Source: Kytococcus schroeteri
GTDB lineage: Bacteria > Actinomycetota > Actinomycetes > Actinomycetales > Dermatophilaceae
Direction: 5' to 3'
Length of the DNA: 64,000 nucleotides
Assembly (NCBI RefSeq): GCF_002847825.1
Contig: NZ_PKIZ01000006.1
Span: forward strand, 1-64,000
Part shown: positions 15,482 through 24,274 of the stretch, piece by piece
Numbering within the stretch: position 1 is the first letter of the stretch
Layout: every line of letters starts with the position of its first letter
Made by a program: the position numbers and the translations under genes
The notes under the pieces: model-generated
Seen by the model: only the letters and a program-made list of their open reading frames with translations
The model's database searches: none
What the model was told of the DNA's origin: nothing

Positions 15482-15873
15482 TCGTGGACAGTTCGGCGGT
15501 GGTGGCGGTGCTGCAGGGTGAGGAGGGGAGCGAGGAGATCCTGCGCGTCCTGACCGAGGCGCCCTCGCTGGCCATGTCCACCGCCACGTACGTGGAGTGC
15601 GCCGTGGTGGTGGACCGCCGCGGGACGGCCGCGACGCGACGGCGACTGGACGAGCTGTTCGAGGTGCTCGGCATCGAGTTGGTGCCGCTCACCGTGGAGC
15701 ACGCCCGGCTGGCGCGGGAGGCCCACCGTGACTTCGGGCGGGGCAGCGGGTCCGCCGCCCGCCTGAACCTGGGGGACTGCTACACCTACGCCCTGGCGGC
15801 CGAACGGGGCGAGCCGCTGCTGTTCGTGGGGGAGGACTTCACGCACACCGACCTCGAGTCCGCGCTGGGCTGA
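15478..15873 (+). CDS. vapC: VapC-type PIN-domain toxin
   Basis: 131 residues. MIVDSSAVVAVLQGE supplies the first catalytic aspartate. TATYVECAVVVDRR supplies the conserved glutamate, and LNLGDCYTYALAAERGEPLLFVGEDF the later aspartates with the usual L-N-x-G-D-C. All four acidic positions of VapC RNases are present, so the toxin should be active. The ATGA overlap with vapB indicates translational coupling. This is the second PIN-based toxin-antitoxin pair in the window and is unrelated in antitoxin type to the first. Confidence 0.85.
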   Translation: MIVDSSAVVAVLQGEEGSEEILRVLTEAPSLAMSTATYVECAVVVDRRGTAATRRRLDELFEVLGIELVPLTVEHARLAREAHRDFGRGSGSAARLNLGDCYTYALAAERGEPLLFVGEDFTHTDLESALG

Positions 15874-15988
15874 CCGTCGTGGCGGGGCGTCGCCCGCGGC
15901 GGGCGTTCCGCGGCGGGTCACCGGCACGCCATCGGAGCGCCACCACCACGACACGGTGGGGCCACGCGCCCTGCGTACGGTCCGGCGC

Positions 15989-17854
15989 ATGTGCCGTGAG
16001 AACACCTGCGCCGATGGCGCCACCCCTTCCCGCCGTGCCGTCATCCTGGGCAGCGGCACCGCCGGGCTCACCGGTGTCCTGACGGGTCTGGGTGGCCCCG
16101 CCGGGGCCACGCCCGCCGACGCCGCAGAGGCCCCCGAGCCCGTGGCCGCCCGCCGGTCCAGGCCCCAGCCCGTGGGCGACCAGCAGTTCACCCTGGCCGT
16201 CATGCCGGACACGCAGTACCTGTTCGACGACGACTCCATCCACCCTGAGCCGCTCGCCGCCTCGCTGCGCTACCTGCAGCGCGAGCGCCAGCGGCAGGGC
16301 ATCGCCTTCCTGGCCCACCTGGGCGACCTCACCGAGAACGGCCTGCCCCACGAGGTGAACGCCTTCGACCGCGCGTGGAGGAGACTGCGCCACAGCGGCA
16401 TCCCGTACTCGCTGCTGGCCGGCAACCACGACGTGGGCGGGGACACCACCGACGCTCGCGGCGCCACCCCCTACCTGGGCGCCTTCCGCCGCTCCACCCG
16501 CGAGCCCGGCGTGGTGGCCGTCAGCCCGGACGGCTACAGCACCGCCCACCGCTTCACCGCCGCCGGCCGCGACTGGATGGTGCTGGCCCTGGACTGGCGC
16601 CTCTCGGAGGCCGGCTTCGCCTGGGCCGATGCCGTGCTGCGCACCCACCGCCTGCCCACCATCCTCACCACGCACGACCTCGTGCAGGCCGATGCGGGAG
16701 ACGGCGTGGCCGCCCCGTCGGAGTACGGCCAGCAGCTGTGGGACCGCCTGGTGCGCCGCCACGACCACGTGTTCCTCACGCTCAACGGTCACTTCTGGCC
16801 GTCTGGTCGCACCACGATGGTCAACGACGCCGGCCACGAGGTACACCTGCACCTGGCCAACTACCAGCAGCGCTACTACGGCGGAGCGGCCATGGTGCGG
16901 CTCTACCGCTTCGACCTGGCGCGCGGCGTCATCGACGTGGAGACCCTGGCGCCGTGGGTGACCGAGCGGGATCCCGGGCGGCGCAACGAGCTCATGGCCG
17001 AGGAGCTGGTGGTCACCGGCGATCTGGACCGCTTCACGGTGGAGATCGACTTCGACGCGCGCTTCGCGGATTTCGCGCCCGCCCCGGAGCTGCCCGGCCA
17101 GCCCGTCCGCGAGGCGTTGGTGCCCGGCACCGTGGCGTACTGGCGGTGGGAGGGGCGCGACGGGGACGTGCTGCGCCCCGGCCAGCGGGTGCGCGACCTC
17201 TCCGGCCACGGCAACCACCTCGAGGTGGTGGCCGCCGGCGCCCCGCTCCGGGTGATGGCCGACCACCACCCGGAGCAGCCGGGACGCACCAGCATCGCGA
17301 TGGGTGGGGCGGCCAAGGCGGTGGGCGACCACCTGCGCACCGTGGCCGGGGCCCCGCTCAACGACGCCACCCTGGAGCGCGGGTACACGGTGGAGGCCTT
17401 CTTCCGGATGCCGGCCGAGTGGACCGGACGCGACGCCTGGACCGCCCTGCTGAGCCGCGAGGGCACGGCTGCCGAGGCCGGCAAGCACGGCGGCGACGCG
17501 GAGGAACCGGTGGTGACGCTGAGCCTCTCGGGGGAGCGGCAGCTGCAGTGGGTGGCCTACCCCACCTCGCAGGACACGGGCCTGACGAACTGGGGCCATG
17601 AGCTGCGCACGGACCGCTGGTGGCACGTGGCGGTGGTGAACAACGGCCGTCACACCACGATGTACGTGGAGGGCTGCCCCGTGGCGCGCAACCCGCTCAC
17701 CCGCAACCGGGGCCTGGCCACGCTGGGGCGCCGGTGGCTGGTGGGTGCGTACACCTGGGACGGCGTGCTCGATGCGGTGACGCGCGCCCGGCTGGGTGAC
17801 GTGCGCATCGTGGAGCGCGCGTTGCGGCCCGAGGAGTTCATGACGCGCACCTGA
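15989..17854 (+). CDS. Exported metallophosphoesterase with C-terminal LamG-like domain
   Basis: About 621 residues from ATG 15989. A Tat-like segment SRRAVILGSGTAGLTGVL lies near the start. The calcineurin-like part has FTLAVMPDTQYLF, LGDLTENG, LLAGNHDVGG, TTHDLVQ and LNGHFWPSGR, giving the D-H-D-N-H metal set. Residues about 380-620 (VPGTVAYWRWEGRDGDV, VRDLSGHGNHLEVVA, GYTVEAFFRMP, WWHVAVVNNGRHTTMYVEG) form a concanavalin/LamG sandwich. It is probably secreted or surface-held and cleaves phosphoesters bound by the LamG part. Neither its substrate nor PHO control is visible upstream. Confidence 0.8.
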   Translation: MCRENTCADGATPSRRAVILGSGTAGLTGVLTGLGGPAGATPADAAEAPEPVAARRSRPQPVGDQQFTLAVMPDTQYLFDDDSIHPEPLAASLRYLQRERQRQGIAFLAHLGDLTENGLPHEVNAFDRAWRRLRHSGIPYSLLAGNHDVGGDTTDARGATPYLGAFRRSTREPGVVAVSPDGYSTAHRFTAAGRDWMVLALDWRLSEAGFAWADAVLRTHRLPTILTTHDLVQADAGDGVAAPSEYGQQLWDRLVRRHDHVFLTLNGHFWPSGRTTMVNDAGHEVHLHLANYQQRYYGGAAMVRLYRFDLARGVIDVETLAPWVTERDPGRRNELMAEELVVTGDLDRFTVEIDFDARFADFAPAPELPGQPVREALVPGTVAYWRWEGRDGDVLRPGQRVRDLSGHGNHLEVVAAGAPLRVMADHHPEQPGRTSIAMGGAAKAVGDHLRTVAGAPLNDATLERGYTVEAFFRMPAEWTGRDAWTALLSREGTAAEAGKHGGDAEEPVVTLSLSGERQLQWVAYPTSQDTGLTNWGHELRTDRWWHVAVVNNGRHTTMYVEGCPVARNPLTRNRGLATLGRRWLVGAYTWDGVLDAVTRARLGDVRIVERALRPEEFMTRT

Positions 17855-17933
17855 GGGCGGCAGGCGGGGCGGCCCGCCCGGTGCCCGTGGGCGTGACCTA
17901 ACCTGTCGGCAGACTCCCCGGGGAAAGGTTGAG

Positions 17934-20327
17934 ATGGCACCGCGAATCGTCCTGCGCACGGCATCGGCGGAGTTCACCGTCCCACCCTCACCGGAGGGCG
18001 CCGTCATCGGGCGCAGCATCGAGGCCGACGTGATGGTGCCGGACCTGGCCGTCTCCCGCCGGCACGCCCGCGTGGTGCTGTATGAGGGCGTCTGGTGGGT
18101 GCAGGACCTCGGCAGCACGGCCGGCACCTTCCTCGACGGGGCGCGGGTCGCGGACTCGGCGCCGGTGCACCCGGGGCAGCACATCGGGCTGGGCGAGGGG
18201 GGTCACACCGTGGCCGTGGAGGCCGCCGCCGAGCCCGCGCCGCAGCCCGAGCCGGAGCCGGAGCCTGCACCCGCCGAGCCCGCACCCGCCGAGCCGGCCC
18301 CGCCGGAGGCCACCCGCCTCCACCCCCTCGACGGCACCGGCCCCCTCCCGGGCGCACCGACTGCCACCATCACCACCCCCGACGACGCCACCGCCCGCAC
18401 CGAGGGCAGCTGGCACCTGCAGCCCGGCCAGGTGCTCACCATCGGCCGCGAGCGCGACTGCGACATCCAGGTGGAGGACCTGCTCGTCAGCCGCCGCCAC
18501 GTGCGTCTGGAGGCCCGGCCCGAGGGGTTCGCCGTCACCGACCTGGGCTCCAGCAACGGCACCTACCTGGAGGGCCAGCGCGTGGAGTCCGGCCTGCTCA
18601 CCGAGGGGCAGCGCCTGGCCGTGGGCCACGCGACCTTCCGGGTGCGCGACGGCGCCCTGGTGATGGGCAGCGACCACGGCAACGTCTCCCTGACCGCCCA
18701 CGGGCTCGGCGTGCGCCTCGGCTCGGGCAAGGTGCTGCTGCAGGGCGTGGACCTGGAGCTGCCGCGCTCGAGCCTGCTGGCCGTCATCGGCCCGTCGGGT
18801 GCGGGCAAGTCCACGCTGCTGGGCGCGCTCACCGGCTCCCGCCCGGCCACCGAGGGGGAGGTGCTCTACGACGGGCTGGACCTCTACGCCTCGTACGACC
18901 AGCTGCGCCACCGCATCGGGATCGTGCCGCAGGACGACATCGTGCACCGCCACCTCACCGTGCGTGCCGCCCTGGGCTACGCCGCCGAGCTGCGCTTCCC
19001 CGAGGACGTGGAGCCCGCCGCCCGGGCCGCCCGCGTGGCCGAGGTGATGGAGGCGCTCGCGCTGACACCCCACGCCGGCACCCGCATCGACCGGCTCTCC
19101 GGTGGGCAGCGCAAGCGGGTCTCGGTGGCCATGGAGCTGCTCACCGAGCCCTCCCTGCTGTTCCTCGACGAGCCGACCTCGGGCCTCGACCCGGGCCTGG
19201 ACAAGCGCCTCATGACCACCTTCCGCGAGCTGGCCGACGGCGGGCGCACGGTGGCGGTCATCACCCACTCGGTGGCCAACCTGGACCTGTGCGACCGGGT
19301 GCTGCTGCTGGCCCCCGGCGGACGCGTGGCCTACTTCGGCCCGCCGGCCGGGCTGCTGCCGCACTTCGGGGCGGACAACCACGCCGACGTCTTCGAGCAG
19401 GTCTCCGCCGACCCCGAGGGCGTGGAGGCTGCCTTCGCCCGCACCCGTCCGCCGCAGCCGGCCCCGGCACGGCGCCCGGCGGGGGAGATCTCCGAGCCGG
19501 TGCGCCAGCAGTCGCCGATGCGGCAGTGGTCGGTGGTGGTCCGGCGCCAGCTGCGCGTCATGGCCGCCGACCCCGTGTACGTGGCCATGACCCTGGCGAT
19601 GCCGGTGCTCGTGGGCCTGCTCTCCTGGCTCGTGCCGGGCGATGCGGGGTTCCGCGAGCCCAGCATGGAGGCCCGCCCCTCCTCCTCCCCGATGATGGTG
19701 CTGCTCATCGTGGCCGTGGGAGCGGCGTTCATGGGCGTGGCCGGCAGCATCCGCGACCTGGTGGCCGAGCGGCCGATCTTCAGCCGGGAGGCCGCGGTGG
19801 GTCTGCGCCCGTTGGCCTACATGGCGGCCAAGGTGTCGCTGCTCTCGGTGGTGGCGGTGCTGCAGGCCGGTATCCTCGTGGCCGTGACGCTGGCCCACAC
19901 GGGGCGCCCGGAGTTCTCGTACTTCGGCCTGTCGTGGTGGGAGCTCACCCTGGCCATGGGCCTGTGCGCCGCGGCGTGCGTGGCGGTGGGGCTGTGCGTC
20001 TCGGCGGTGCTGCGCACGCTGGACCAGGTGATGCCCACCCTGGTGGTGGCGATGATGGTGATGCTCGTGCTCAGCGGCGGCCTGTTCCCGGTGGTGGACC
20101 GGGCCGGGCTGGAGCAGGCGGCGTGGCTCTCGCCCACCCGGTGGGGCTACGCGATGGCGGCCTCCTCGGTGGACCTGCAGACCCTGACCGCGCGCCGCAG
20201 CACCCAGGACCCGCTGTGGGACCACGAGCTGCCGGTGTACCTGCTCAGCGCGCTGGTGCTCTTGCTGCTGCACGCGGTGGCCTCGGTGATGGCCTGGCTG
20301 CTGGTGGAGCGCTCGACCCGCCGCTGA
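17934..20327 (+). CDS. FHA-FHA-ABC-permease fusion (Rv1747-like exporter)
   Basis: 797 residues, GGGGAAAGG just before ATG 17934. Domain order is as follows. FHA1 (about 20-85) has VIGRSIEADVMVPDLAVSRRHAR. A proline/glutamate linker spans about 100-125. FHA2 (about 155-225) has GRERDCDIQVEDLLVSRRHV and LGSSNGTYLEG. The ABC domain has Walker A GPSGAGKSTLLGAL, signature LSGGQRKRVSVAMEL and Walker B LLFLDEPTSGLD. The C-terminal ABC2 permease (about 540-797) has six spans. The layout matches mycobacterial Rv1747, where FHA domains bind phosphothreonines placed by a Ser/Thr kinase to control export of a cell-envelope compound. No kinase gene lies in the window. Confidence 0.9.
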   Translation: MAPRIVLRTASAEFTVPPSPEGAVIGRSIEADVMVPDLAVSRRHARVVLYEGVWWVQDLGSTAGTFLDGARVADSAPVHPGQHIGLGEGGHTVAVEAAAEPAPQPEPEPEPAPAEPAPAEPAPPEATRLHPLDGTGPLPGAPTATITTPDDATARTEGSWHLQPGQVLTIGRERDCDIQVEDLLVSRRHVRLEARPEGFAVTDLGSSNGTYLEGQRVESGLLTEGQRLAVGHATFRVRDGALVMGSDHGNVSLTAHGLGVRLGSGKVLLQGVDLELPRSSLLAVIGPSGAGKSTLLGALTGSRPATEGEVLYDGLDLYASYDQLRHRIGIVPQDDIVHRHLTVRAALGYAAELRFPEDVEPAARAARVAEVMEALALTPHAGTRIDRLSGGQRKRVSVAMELLTEPSLLFLDEPTSGLDPGLDKRLMTTFRELADGGRTVAVITHSVANLDLCDRVLLLAPGGRVAYFGPPAGLLPHFGADNHADVFEQVSADPEGVEAAFARTRPPQPAPARRPAGEISEPVRQQSPMRQWSVVVRRQLRVMAADPVYVAMTLAMPVLVGLLSWLVPGDAGFREPSMEARPSSSPMMVLLIVAVGAAFMGVAGSIRDLVAERPIFSREAAVGLRPLAYMAAKVSLLSVVAVLQAGILVAVTLAHTGRPEFSYFGLSWWELTLAMGLCAAACVAVGLCVSAVLRTLDQVMPTLVVAMMVMLVLSGGLFPVVDRAGLEQAAWLSPTRWGYAMAASSVDLQTLTARRSTQDPLWDHELPVYLLSALVLLLLHAVASVMAWLLVERSTRR

Positions 20328-20362
20328 GGCCCGGCGGGACCCGGTAGGGCGGCGGGGCGGCC

Positions 20363-20863
20363 TCAGAGGTCGCGCTGCCACCACCCCACGTCGTGCGGCT
20401 CGCCGAACTTCCACCCCACGCGCCGGAAGGTGCCCACGTGCTCGAAGCCGAGGTGCTCGTGCAGGGCCACGCTGGCGGCGTTGGGCAGGGTGATGCCGGC
20501 GACGGCCAGTCGCAGCCCGCGGCCGGCCAGGTCGGTGAGCAGCCGCTCGCAGAGCAGGCGGCCGAGGCCCCGGCCGCGCGCGGCCTCGGCCAGGTAGACG
20601 CTCACCTCCGCGGTGGTGTCGTACGCGGCGCGCACCCGGTGGCGCCCGCCATAGGCGTAGCCGAGCACCTCGCTGCCCTCCTCGGCCACCAGCCAGGTGT
20701 GGTGCCGCAGCGCCCCCTCGATGCGGCGGGCCATCTCCGCGGCGTCGGGGGCCTCCAGCTCGAAGGTGATGGCGGTGTCGCGGACGGACGGGGCGTAGAT
20801 GGCGGCGCAAGCGGCGGCATCGGCCGGGGTGGCCACGCGCAGGCGGGGTGCGGGGGAGGGCAT
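20363..20863 (-). CDS. GNAT acetyltransferase, phosphinothricin acetyltransferase-like
   Basis: 166 residues from ATG 20863. The sequence begins LRVATPADAAACAAIYAPSV with ITFELEAPDAAEMARRI, runs through AEVSVYLAEAARGRGLGRLL (acetyl-CoA loop) and ends with LGFEHVGTFRRVGWKFGEPH followed by DVGWWQRDL. That end block is characteristic of the PAT/Bar/YncA (MnaT) group, which acetylates phosphinothricin, methionine sulfone or related amino acids. Housekeeping detoxification is more likely than true herbicide resistance. It converges on the FHA-ABC gene. Confidence 0.85.
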   Translation of the reverse strand: MPSPAPRLRVATPADAAACAAIYAPSVRDTAITFELEAPDAAEMARRIEGALRHHTWLVAEEGSEVLGYAYGGRHRVRAAYDTTAEVSVYLAEAARGRGLGRLLCERLLTDLAGRGLRLAVAGITLPNAASVALHEHLGFEHVGTFRRVGWKFGEPHDVGWWQRDL

Positions 20864-20893
20864 ACGGCATGGTGGCACACGGCCGGATCGGCC

Positions 20894-21186
20894 ATGGGCT
20901 CCCCGGAGGGCGTCATGCACGGCCAGCTGGAGACCGATGGCGGCTACGTGCTCATGGCGGCCGACGGCACCCGCCCCGAGGACGAGGTGGTGCGCGGCGG
21001 CATGAACCTGGTGCTGTGGGGCTCCGACGAGGCCACCCTGCGCCGCCAGTTCGACGGCCTGGCCGAGGAGGCGCGGTGAACATGCCCATGGAGCAGCAGA
21101 TGTGGGGCGACGTCCACGGCGACCTCACGGACACGTCCGGCATCAACTGGGGCGTGAACGTTGGCAGCTCTGAGCCGACCGTCTGA
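20894..21186 (+). pseudogene. VOC/PhnB-like protein, truncated and frameshifted
   Basis: The frame from 20894 reads GVMHGQLETDGGYVLMAADG and GGMNLVLWGSDEATLRRQFD, then stops at 21079. The next frame continues with VNMPMEQQMWGDVHGDLTD followed by TSGINWGVNV to a stop at 21186. Together these match the C-terminal two-thirds of PhnB/3-demethylubiquinone-9-like VOC proteins (M-H-x-Q-L-E-T, then V-x-x-P-L-E-x-Q-x-W-G-D and V-x-W-x-V-N). The shift is that of a single lost base near 21070. The first ~45 residues are absent, replaced by the 5' region of the divergent acetyltransferase gene. Confidence 0.7.
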
Positions 21187-21322
21187 GCCGCGCGGAGCCG
21201 CCGCCGGGCTCATGGGGCGGCGTCCCGGGACGGCCGGGGACCCGGCCCCACCCGTCCCCGTCGGCCGCCTCGTCCGCCTGCGCCAGGGTGCTCTCCGCAC
21301 GCGAAGCTGCCGTGCGGACGCG

Positions 21323-21368
21323 AAAGGTGCTCTCCGCGCGGGAAACAACCCGTGTGGGGAGCACCTTT
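21323..21368. repeat. Intergenic hairpin repeat, copy A
   Basis: Arms AAAGGTGCTCTCCGCG and its downstream partner ending GGGGAGCACCTTT pair along about 20 bp with three wobble or mismatch positions around a short loop. The 293-bp gap 21187-21479 also contains further short units of TTTCCCGTGCG (21366-21376 and 21384-21394) and a smaller inverted repeat TCCGCACG/CGTGCGGA. The same design recurs at 45622 and 46947. No gene is evident in the gap. Confidence 0.7.
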
Positions 21369-21479
21369 CCCGTGCGCGGTGACCTTTCCCGTGCGCCGGC
21401 CCGCCCCGACGCGCGGCGGGAGCCGACCGCCTGAGCCGCACTGGCCGCCTCGCCCACCCCGCCCGCCTACGCTGGCGCC

Positions 21480-22259
21480 ATGACCACCCCCGATGCCGTG
21501 ACCGCCGCCCGCGAGGCGCGCGCCCGCTACCGCGCCGGCGAGGTGCGCCCCACCAGCGGCGTGGCCCCGGGCGTCACCCAGGCCAACCTCGTGGTGCTGC
21601 CGGCCGACTGGGCGTTCGACATGCTGCTGCTGGCCCACCGCAACCCGGCCCCGATGCCGCTCCTGGACGTCACCGACCCCGGCGACCCCACCATCTCGTG
21701 GGCCCGGGGCGCGGACCTGCGCACCGACCTGCCGGCCTACCGCATCTGGCGCGACGGGCAGGTCACCGACGAGGTGCCCGACGCCACCGCCCACTGGCGC
21801 GACGACGCGGTGGCCTTCCTCTTCGGCTGCTCGTTCGGCTTCGAGCACGCGCTGCAGGCCGCCGGGGTGCCGGTGCGGAACATCGACCAGGGGCGGAACG
21901 TGGCCATGTACCTCACCGACCGCCAGCTCACCCCGGCCGGCCGACTGCACGGCGAGCTCGTGGTCTCGATGCGGCCGATGCCGCTGCCGCTGGTGCCCAC
22001 GGCCAGCACCACCAGCGCGAACGTTCCCCTGGCCCACGGCGCCCCGGTGCACGCCGGCGACCCGGCCGCCCTCGGCATCGCCGACCTGGCCCGCCCCGAC
22101 TTCGGCGACCCCACCGACCTGGAGCCCGACGACGTGCCGGTCTTCTGGGCGTGCGGCGTCACCCCGCAGGCGGTGATCGAGGCCTCCCGCCCGCCGTGGG
22201 CGATCACGCACGCGCCGGGACACATGTTCGTTACCGACGTGCTCGACGGGCGCCGCTGA
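21480..22259 (+). CDS. YcsI family (DUF1445) putative hydro-lyase
   Basis: 259 residues. Features of the YcsI/D-glutamate-cyclase-like family are visible: [48 protein letters not shown] with the conserved cysteine, [13 protein letters not shown] and [13 protein letters not shown]. In Bacillus the gene ycsI sits inside the ycsF-ycsG-ycsI-kipI-kipA-kipR cluster. Here the homologues of the rest lie 31 kb away at 52.5-57 kb. It probably acts in 5-oxoproline or glutamate turnover. It starts after a repeat-filled gap and ends at a bidirectional terminator. Confidence 0.85.
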   Translation: MTTPDAVTAAREARARYRAGEVRPTSGVAPGVTQANLVVLPADWAFDMLLLAHRNPAPMPLLDVTDPGDPTISWARGADLRTDLPAYRIWRDGQVTDEVPDATAHWRDDAVAFLFGCSFGFEHALQAAGVPVRNIDQGRNVAMYLTDRQLTPAGRLHGELVVSMRPMPLPLVPTASTTSANVPLAHGAPVHAGDPAALGIADLARPDFGDPTDLEPDDVPVFWACGVTPQAVIEASRPPWAITHAPGHMFVTDVLDGRR

Positions 22260-22272
22260 GCCCTCACGCGAA

Positions 22273-22303
22273 CGGGCCGGGCAGGGAGTCCCCGCCCGGC
22301 CCG
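22273..22303. terminator. Bidirectional hairpin terminator
   Basis: CGGGCCGGGC (22273-22282) and GCCCGGCCCG (22294-22303) form a perfect 10-bp stem with an 11-nt loop between the convergent stops of the ycsI-like gene (22259) and the phosphate transporter (22321). Confidence 0.7.
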
Positions 22304-22320
22304 CCGCGTGCGGGGACGCC

Positions 22321-23937
22321 TCAGCCGAACACGGCCCGCAGCACCAGCACACCCCCGGCACCCACCACGGCCGCGGCCGGCACGGTGATGACCCACGCCA
22401 GGGCGATCGGCTTCATGAGGTTCCAGTTGGCCGCCCGGTTCACCAGACCCACGCCCAGCACGGCGCCGATGAGGATGTGCGTGGACGACACCGGCAGCCC
22501 CAGCAGCGAGGCGGTCATGACCACACCGGCGGCCGAGAGCTCGGCGGCGAACCCGCTGGCCGGGTGCATCTGCGTGAGGCCCGAGCCCACGGTGGTGATG
22601 ACCTTGCGGCCGATGAACCACAGACCGGCCACCAGGGCCACGCCCGAGGCGAGCATCAGCGGGGCGGGCACGGCGGCCTCCTCGCCGATCTGCTCGGTCT
22701 TGAGCACGTCGAACACCGCCGCGAACGGTCCCACGGCGTTGGCGATGTCGTTGGAGCCGTGGCTGAAGGCGAACGCGCAGGCGGTGAACACCTGCATCCA
22801 GCTGAAGAGCACGAAGGTGGAACGGGCCAGCGACTGCTGCTTGAGGTTCTTGGCGAAGATGAACACGGCCACCCACACCGCCGCGCCCACCATGGCCAGC
22901 ACGATGAGGTTGTCGGCCACCCCGTCGGTGAGGTGCAGGTTCTTGAGCCCCTTGAACAGCAGCATCGCGGTGATGACGATGGCGCCGAAGGCCGCCAGCA
23001 GCGGCACCCAGGTCTCCAGGGCCTTGTGGGCGGCCACGTCGTCGCGCTGGTCCTGGATGCGGTAGAGCTCCCGGTAGTAGTCGGTCTCCAGCTCGTCGCG
23101 GTCGAAGTCGCCGTCGGCGCTCACCACCACGGCGTCGCGGGCCATGGCGTTGGTGTACGAGATCTGCTGCAGCTCGCTGAGGCGCTCGAAGGCCTCCTTG
23201 TGGCGGGCGCGGTGCTCGATGCGCTCGGTCTTGATGCGGCGCAGGCGCTCGTCGGCGGCCTCGTTGTACTGCAGGATGCCCCGCTTGATGAGGCCGAACA
23301 GCAGGTAGGCGATGACGCCGCCCAGCAGCGGGGAGAGGAACCAGGAGATGACGATCTGGCCGATCTCGCCCCACTGCACCATCTCCCAGCCGCCCTCGCC
23401 GGTGACCAGGCCGAGGGTGACCGCCGCGCCGACGATGCCGCCGACGATGGAGTGCGTGGTGGAGACCGGCCAGCCCATCTGGGTGGCCACGAGCAGCCAC
23501 ACGGCCGCCCCGAGGAGCGCCGACATCATGATGAAGGCGAAGTCCATGGGCGCCAGGGCCATGCCGTCCAGGTCCACGATGCCGGAGCGCACCGTCTCGG
23601 TGACCTCACCACCGGCCAGGACCGCGCCGCCCACCTCGAACACGGCGGCCACCATGAGGGCCTGCTTCATGCTCAGCGTGCCGGCACCCACCGAGGTGCC
23701 GAACGAGTTGGCCACGTCGTTGCCGCCGATGTTGAAGGCCATGAACAGGCCGAAGAGGATCGTCACCACGAGCACCGCGTGGTGGGAGTCGATCTGCCCG
23801 GTGGCCCAGCTGGTGAAGGTGATGAGCGTGCCCACCAGCATCACGGCGAACAGCAGGTGCCACCAGAGGTCGCGGCCGCCGTCGCCGTGGCGGCCGGCGT
23901 CGGTGGTGGGTGGGGACTCGGGTGCGGAGGTGGCCAC
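22321..23937 (-). CDS. pit: PiT-family inorganic phosphate transporter
   Basis: 538 residues from GTG 23937 with AGGAG five bases upstream. The two PiT signatures are present: [19 protein letters not shown] near the N-terminus and [18 protein letters not shown] in the second half. Matching SMKQAL and VSTTHS/VSSTHI helices surround them. A large charged cytoplasmic loop (about 245-340, [20 protein letters not shown]) separates the halves. It imports phosphate, probably as a metal-phosphate complex, with protons. I looked for a TCAC array like that of phoD upstream and did not find a regular one. No phoU-like gene is adjacent. Confidence 0.9.
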   Translation of the reverse strand: MATSAPESPPTTDAGRHGDGGRDLWWHLLFAVMLVGTLITFTSWATGQIDSHHAVLVVTILFGLFMAFNIGGNDVANSFGTSVGAGTLSMKQALMVAAVFEVGGAVLAGGEVTETVRSGIVDLDGMALAPMDFAFIMMSALLGAAVWLLVATQMGWPVSTTHSIVGGIVGAAVTLGLVTGEGGWEMVQWGEIGQIVISWFLSPLLGGVIAYLLFGLIKRGILQYNEAADERLRRIKTERIEHRARHKEAFERLSELQQISYTNAMARDAVVVSADGDFDRDELETDYYRELYRIQDQRDDVAAHKALETWVPLLAAFGAIVITAMLLFKGLKNLHLTDGVADNLIVLAMVGAAVWVAVFIFAKNLKQQSLARSTFVLFSWMQVFTACAFAFSHGSNDIANAVGPFAAVFDVLKTEQIGEEAAVPAPLMLASGVALVAGLWFIGRKVITTVGSGLTQMHPASGFAAELSAAGVVMTASLLGLPVSSTHILIGAVLGVGLVNRAANWNLMKPIALAWVITVPAAAVVGAGGVLVLRAVFG

Positions 23938-24100
23938 GGGAACTCCTGTGCGACGGGAGGGGACAAGACGTGGGCACAGCGTGCCCCACCTCGGCGACGC
24001 GCGGGTTTCCTGTGGGTGAACAGGGGGAGGCCGACAGCACCGGGAGGTGAGGGCCCGGCGGGGAACCACCCCGTCTGTGCGGTGGGTGGCCGGTGTCGGC

Positions 24101-24139
24101 CGTCAACAACGCGTCAAGAGGGCATCAGGCCCACGTCAA
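24101..24139 (+). promoter_or_regulatory. 11-bp phased CGTCAA repeat, candidate KdpE site
   Basis: CGTCAA occurs at 24101, 24112 and 24134 with a degenerate CATCAG at 24123, so four units sit on one face of the helix every 11 bp. The array ends 34 bp before kdpF. OmpR/PhoB-family regulators such as KdpE bind direct repeats of this period. The 235-bp gap before kdpF holds nothing else recognisable. Confidence 0.55.
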
Positions 24140-24172
24140 CGCCCCGCACCACCCCGGTGTCCGCGAGGTCCG

Positions 24173-24265
24173 ATGGGGGACATGTTCGAAGATCTCATCG
24201 CGCTGGGTGCCGGGATCGCGACCCTGGCCTACATCGTCCACATGTTCGTGACGGACCGTTACTGA
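24173..24265 (+). CDS. kdpF: KdpF small subunit of the K+-transporting ATPase
   Basis: 30 residues, MGDMFEDLIALGAGIATLAY followed by IVHMFVTDRY. This is a single transmembrane helix with a charged aromatic end, like the usual P-E-K/R-F end of KdpF. It lies 9 bp before kdpA, as in other kdp operons. ATG 24182 is an alternative start giving 27 residues. The first start has GAGG five bases upstream. KdpF stabilises the KdpABC complex in the membrane. Confidence 0.7.
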   Translation: MGDMFEDLIALGAGIATLAYIVHMFVTDRY

Positions 24266-24274
24266 GGTGGTGCC

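Noticed and set aside
17988-20870. 960-codon minus-strand open frame opposite the FHA-ABC gene
   Set aside because: It is a mirror of a well-supported gene, with no recognisable domain and low-complexity His/Gly/Arg composition.
23990-24070. Possible PHO box upstream of the phosphate transporter
   Set aside because: TCAC units on the minus strand are 31 bp apart, off the 11-bp grid, and the intermediate units do not match.
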